Shown: piece by piece, positions 61,491 to 64,000 of the stretch
Layout: each line of letters starts with the position of its first letter
How positions within the stretch are numbered: the stretch's first letter is position 1
NCBI GenBank assembly: GCA_963843275.1
Contig: CAWJJM010000012.1
Coordinates: 868,001 to 932,000 of the forward strand
Length of the DNA: 64,000 nucleotides
Reading direction: 5' to 3'
DNA from: CAWJJM01 sp963843275
GTDB taxonomy: Bacteria > Acidobacteriota > Thermoanaerobaculia > Multivoradales > JBCCEF01
Position numbers and translations under genes: made by a program
The notes under the pieces: model-generated
Seen by the model: only the letters and a program-made list of their open reading frames with translations
The model's database searches: none
Told to the model about the DNA's origin: nothing

Positions 61491-61825
61491 GAGGGGCACG
61501 GCGAATTCTGCCAGAGGATGCCGATCCATCACTTGCCGCCGCTCCAGCTCGCCGGCGAGTCCTATCGGGCTTGGAGTCGCCCTTCTGATTCTCGGGCTGG
61601 TGTTGAAGGCGGGGCGAGAGTGACGGTCGGTTCTTGCCCTTGGCTTCCTCGGGTCGCAACCGAGCTCAGCCCCCGCCAGCCCGCCTTGCGGCGCTTGAGG
61701 TGGAGCACGTACGCGGGTTCGGACTCTCGCGCTGACGGCCCGAGCCGCGTCAGCGCCCTCGCGGTCGTCGCTCTTCAAGATGTTCTCGGTCAGCCATGGC
61801 GGATCGAGTCGCATCCCGTGGCTGT
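61491..61825. other. island spacer, no gene seen
   Basis: 335 bases between the last cargo lipoprotein and the duplicated block. Higher GC than its neighbours; only shadow frames. Confidence 0.35.
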
Positions 61826-62138
61826 GAAGTGGGATCTCAGGATCTTCCCGCCGCCATGAGAGCGCTGCAGGCGAGGAAGAGTCGGGATATAGGTTTGGTG
61901 TGGCGACAATTGGAGAAGGAGCTGCGGGAGGGCGAGTTGCGACTCGTCGACGATTACCTGGATAGCAAGATTCGTCAGGGTACACAGCTGGTCGTTGAAA
62001 ACGGCAGTGAGTGGGGGTCTGAGCTTGAGATGAGCCAAGTGAGGGTCCTCGCCGATACTTTCGACCAGGCCGTAAAGGGGGAGAATCGATGAATCGGGTG
62101 GCGACCAGGGCGGCCCTATCCTCCGTTGTGCTGTTCGC
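61826..62138 (+). repeat. direct repeat copy 2 with gene remnants, partner 56030-56342
   Basis: Carries the 3' part of the 55703 gene (ending at 62092) and the first residues of the 56293 gene (MNRVATRAALSSVVLF), then breaks into unrelated sequence. Both gene pieces are truncated here, so this is a decayed copy. Confidence 0.85.
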
Positions 62139-62160
62139 TGACCCTGACTGGTGGGGATCT

Positions 62161-62183
62161 CCCCGTGATCGCCCGTCACGGGG
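62161..62183 (-). terminator. hairpin at the integrase remnant 3' end
   Basis: CCCCGTGA (62161-62168), loop TCGCCCG, TCACGGGG (62176-62183): eight perfect base pairs covering the stop codon of the integrase remnant. A related hairpin, CGTGAT / ATCACG with loop CGCCC, occurs at 56970-56986 in the first element. Confidence 0.45.
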
Positions 62184-62489
62184 CGGGGGAGATGAAGCTG
62201 CCGACCATCCTCTTCGCGGTTGTCGAGCGATGTTCGTCCGCGATGTGCGCGTACCTCATAACCATCTGGGTCGACCGATGCCCCAGAAAGCCCATGAGCT
62301 CTCGTAGAGGGAGGCTCCCTGGCGTGCCAGCGTCTCGGTGGCTGTCTCCCACTCCGTAGCGCATCGTCGAGCTGCGGCCTCTGTCTCGCCGGAGAAGGTC
62401 TCGCAGGATGTAGGATGCCCAGCGAGCCGGATCGTCGCGTAGCACCGCCATGTGTTGTTCCCGAGTCGAGTCGTGCGAAATGTCGCCAC
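62176..62489 (-). pseudogene. tyrosine integrase with internal deletion, element 2
   Basis: Minus strand. The N-terminal 55 residues or so (from ATG 62489: NNTWRCYATIRLAGHPTSCE, TFSGETEAAARRCATEW) equal the element 1 remnant. After a frame change near 62325 comes the C-terminus of a tyrosine recombinase: LRELMGFLGHRSTQMVMRYA with the GH His and the catalytic Tyr in MRYAHI. The middle of the enzyme, with the core-binding domain and the first catalytic Arg, is deleted, so it cannot be active. Confidence 0.75.
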
Positions 62490-62600
62490 AGGCCTTCAAG
62501 CACACATAGTGCACATCAGACCATGAGAGAAGACCGAAAAGCATTGAAGTAGCTGTATGCCGGAGTGGCGGAACTGGTAGACGCAGGGGACTTAAAATCC
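62333..62600 (+). repeat. direct repeat copy 2 (268 bp), partner 57073-57340
   Basis: See the first copy. Here the tRNA 5' half continues into a normal tRNA 3' half, so this copy is the right junction (attR). Confidence 0.85.
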
Positions 62601-62645
62601 CCCGCCCTTCGGGGCATGTGGGTTCGAGCCCCACCTCCGGCACCA
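62559..62645 (+). tRNA. tRNA-Leu (anticodon UAA)
   Basis: 87 nucleotides with encoded CCA, long variable arm (GCCCTTCGGGGC), acceptor GCCGGAG/CTCCGGC, anticodon arm GGGGACTTAAAATCCCC and T-arm GTGGGTTCGAGCCCCAC. It is the intact target gene restored at the right end of the island. Confidence 0.96.
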
Positions 62646-62655
62646 CGCCTTCGCC

Positions 62656-64000
62656 TCAGGGGTCGTCGCCGGCGCTCCGGCGCCGCTTCCAGCGCAGGTA
62701 GATCCCCCAGGCCAGCAGCAGCGGCCACAGCGCGATCACGGCGGCGAAGCCGAGCGAGGCGCGGGTGGAGAGGCCCAGGAAGAGGTTGCCGCCGAAGACG
62801 TCGTCGTGGACGAGGTAGGTCCAGGTGGCGGCGGGGCGGGGGAGCTCGGGGTCGGCCAGGAGGCTGCCGTCGGGGGCGAGCTCGAGGGTTTCGAAGGCCT
62901 CGACGACGGCGTCGTCGACCCGGCCGACCAGCCCCTCGAAGGACGCGATGGCGGCGCGGTAGTACTCGGCCAGGGGGTTGCGGCCGTCCAGCGTCACCAG
63001 GTGGATCTCGTCGCGCAGCGCCCCCATCTCGGTGAGGTGATCGCTCCAGCAGCGGTCGAGGGCGGCGAGGGTGAGGCGGCGCTCGACCTCGTGGAGGCGC
63101 GCGGCGCCGATGGCGCTCCACGAGGGCCGCCCAGCGGGCGGCGGCACGCTCGGCGAGCAGACCGCGCTCGGCGCGGTCCTCGAGCACCGCCTGGCGCCAG
63201 TCGGCGACGAAGGCGCGCTGGCGCTCGAGGATCTGCGAGTAGTCGCGCAGCCGGCGGCGGATGTCGAAGGAGACCCCCTCGACGACGCGCTGCGCCCGCG
63301 CCACCTCGCGGCGCACCGGTCGGCGCGTCGAGCGGCGCTTCGGCCGCCGGGTCGAACAGCGCCGCCGGCAGCAGGCCGCGGATGCCGTGGCGCTCGAGCA
63401 GGTCGTCGTCGAGCGCGACGAAGAGCCGCGAGCTACCCGGGTCTCCCTGGCGGCCGGCGCGGCCGCGGAGCTGGTCGTCGATGCGGCGGCTCTCGTGGCG
63501 GCAGGTGCCGAGCACGTAGAGACCGCCGAGCCCCACCACCCGGTCGCGGTCGGCGGCGTCCGCGCCGCCGAGGCGGATGTCGGTGCCGCGACCGGCCATG
63601 TTGGTGGAGATGGTGACCGCGCCGAGGGCGCCCGCTCCGGCGACGATGGCGGCCTCCTCCTCGTCGTTGCGGGCGTTGAGGACGCGGCAGGGGACGCCTG
63701 CGGCGGCCAGGGTCGCGGCGAGGCGCTCGGAGGCGGCGACGCTGGCGGTCCCCACCAGCACGGGCCGTCCGCTGGCGTGGGCCCGCCGGATCTCGGCGAC
63801 GAGCGCCCGGTCGCGGGCGGCGCCCGAGGCGAACACCAGGTCGGGCAGGTCCTCGCGGACGCACGGGCGGTGTGGCGGGACGGGCGTCACTTCCAGCCCG
63901 TAGAAGTCGCGCAGCTCCTCGGCGGCGGGGCGCGCGGTCGCCGTCATGCCGGCGAGGTGGGGATAGAGACCGAGGAAGTGCTGCAGGGTGATCGAGCCGA
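62656..64000 (-). pseudogene. SecA-like translocase, partial and with two frameshifts, C-terminal membrane helix
   Basis: Runs off the right edge. SecA motifs in order: ITLQHFLGLYPHLAGMTATA, NMAGRGTDIRLGG, QLRGRAGRQGDPGSSRLF. The frame changes near 63318 and 63122; the parts between read as SecA helical-scaffold sequence (QRVVEGVSFDIRRRLRDYSQ, then RCWSDHLTEMGALRDEIHL). The C-terminus lacks the zinc-binding tail of ordinary SecA and ends in a membrane helix (GFAAVIALWPLLLAWGIYL) with basic residues after it, unlike canonical SecA. It is more like accessory SecA2-type proteins. Frameshifts may be base-calling errors, since the encoded parts are otherwise well conserved. Confidence 0.8.

Larger units (their letters stand above)
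55080..62645 (+). mobile_element. integrated genomic island of two tandem related elements at tRNA-Leu
   Basis: Base composition drops visibly from the flanking very high GC. The region is bounded by a tRNA-Leu 5' fragment at 55080-55120 and an intact tRNA-Leu(UAA) at 62559-62645, with a third tRNA-Leu 5' fragment at 57299-57340. Every fragment breaks just after the anticodon loop sequence AAAATC. Both halves (55121-57298 and 57341-62558) end at the right in the same integrase remnant next to the tRNA piece, and two further duplications exist between them. This is what two copies of a related integrative element inserted at the same site would leave. Cargo: small exported proteins; no replication or conjugation genes. 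Confidence 0.8.

Noticed and set aside
62176..62646. Single minus-strand protein starting VPEVGLEPTCPEGRGI and ending in the integrase C-terminus
   Set aside because: The start is antisense of tRNA-Leu. Only the last 50 residues are integrase; the joint is a chance open frame through the deletion.

Overview
The window is a roughly 64 kb stretch of a very GC-rich bacterial chromosome. Taxonomy is inferred from gene content. Four CRTAC1-type (VCBS/FG-GAP plus ASPIC/UnbV) proteins, an ADOP-type MacB-like permease, a FecR/DUF6600 protein and an IPTL-type C-terminal sorting signal together point to Acidobacteriota, perhaps a Thermoanaerobaculia-like lineage. Most operons are packed with 4-base ATGA or GTGA overlaps, so translational coupling is the rule.

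Layout. 1-7.6 kb: a minus-strand operon of three secreted VCBS/UnbV proteins and a TPR protein; its last gene seems to start at CTG. 7.7-20.0 kb: a plus-strand region with an epimerase-acyltransferase fusion, then an unusual gene cluster (ACP, ketosynthase, catalytically dead ketosynthase, HMG-CoA reductase, CrtI-like desaturase, halogenase-like flavoprotein, carotenoid oxygenase), a nitrilase-family hydrolase and an IPTL-tailed surface protein. 20.2-25.7 kb: a minus-strand ABC export operon ending in another VCBS/UnbV protein. 25.9-37.4 kb: mostly housekeeping genes (FKBP isomerase, SrkA-like kinase, RluD-like synthase, LspA, ThiE, FecR/DUF6600 protein, CNB-domain protein, peptide deformylase, CysS, YraN, tRNA-Gly, tRNA-Cys). 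37.5-44.7 kb: NmrA-like, thioredoxin-like, SIMPL, two HXXEE membrane proteins, HAD phosphatase, amidohydrolase and flippase. 44.7-54.9 kb: an A-T-TE NRPS-like protein with an amidohydrolase-fold partner, an M23 peptidase plus fibre-like protein pair, and the ADOP permease.

55.1-62.6 kb is foreign DNA with clearly lower GC. It is bounded by a 5' piece of a tRNA-Leu gene on the left and an intact tRNA-Leu(UAA) on the right, with a third tRNA-Leu 5' piece in the middle. It therefore looks like two related integrated elements in tandem, each ending at the right in the remains of the same tyrosine integrase. Cargo is small secreted, lipoprotein or membrane proteins of unknown role. To the right is a SecA-like translocase gene that runs off the window.

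The most interesting unit is the 9.6-18.4 kb cluster. It joins a type II fatty-acid/polyketide chain-building set to isoprenoid-type (HMG-CoA reductase, CrtI) and polyene-modifying (halogenase-like, carotenoid cleavage) enzymes under one apparently regulated leader. Several genes (carotenoid oxygenase, cysS, yraN, secA) carry frameshifts. The dense cluster in the normally essential cysS suggests base-calling indels, so these genes should be read with care.
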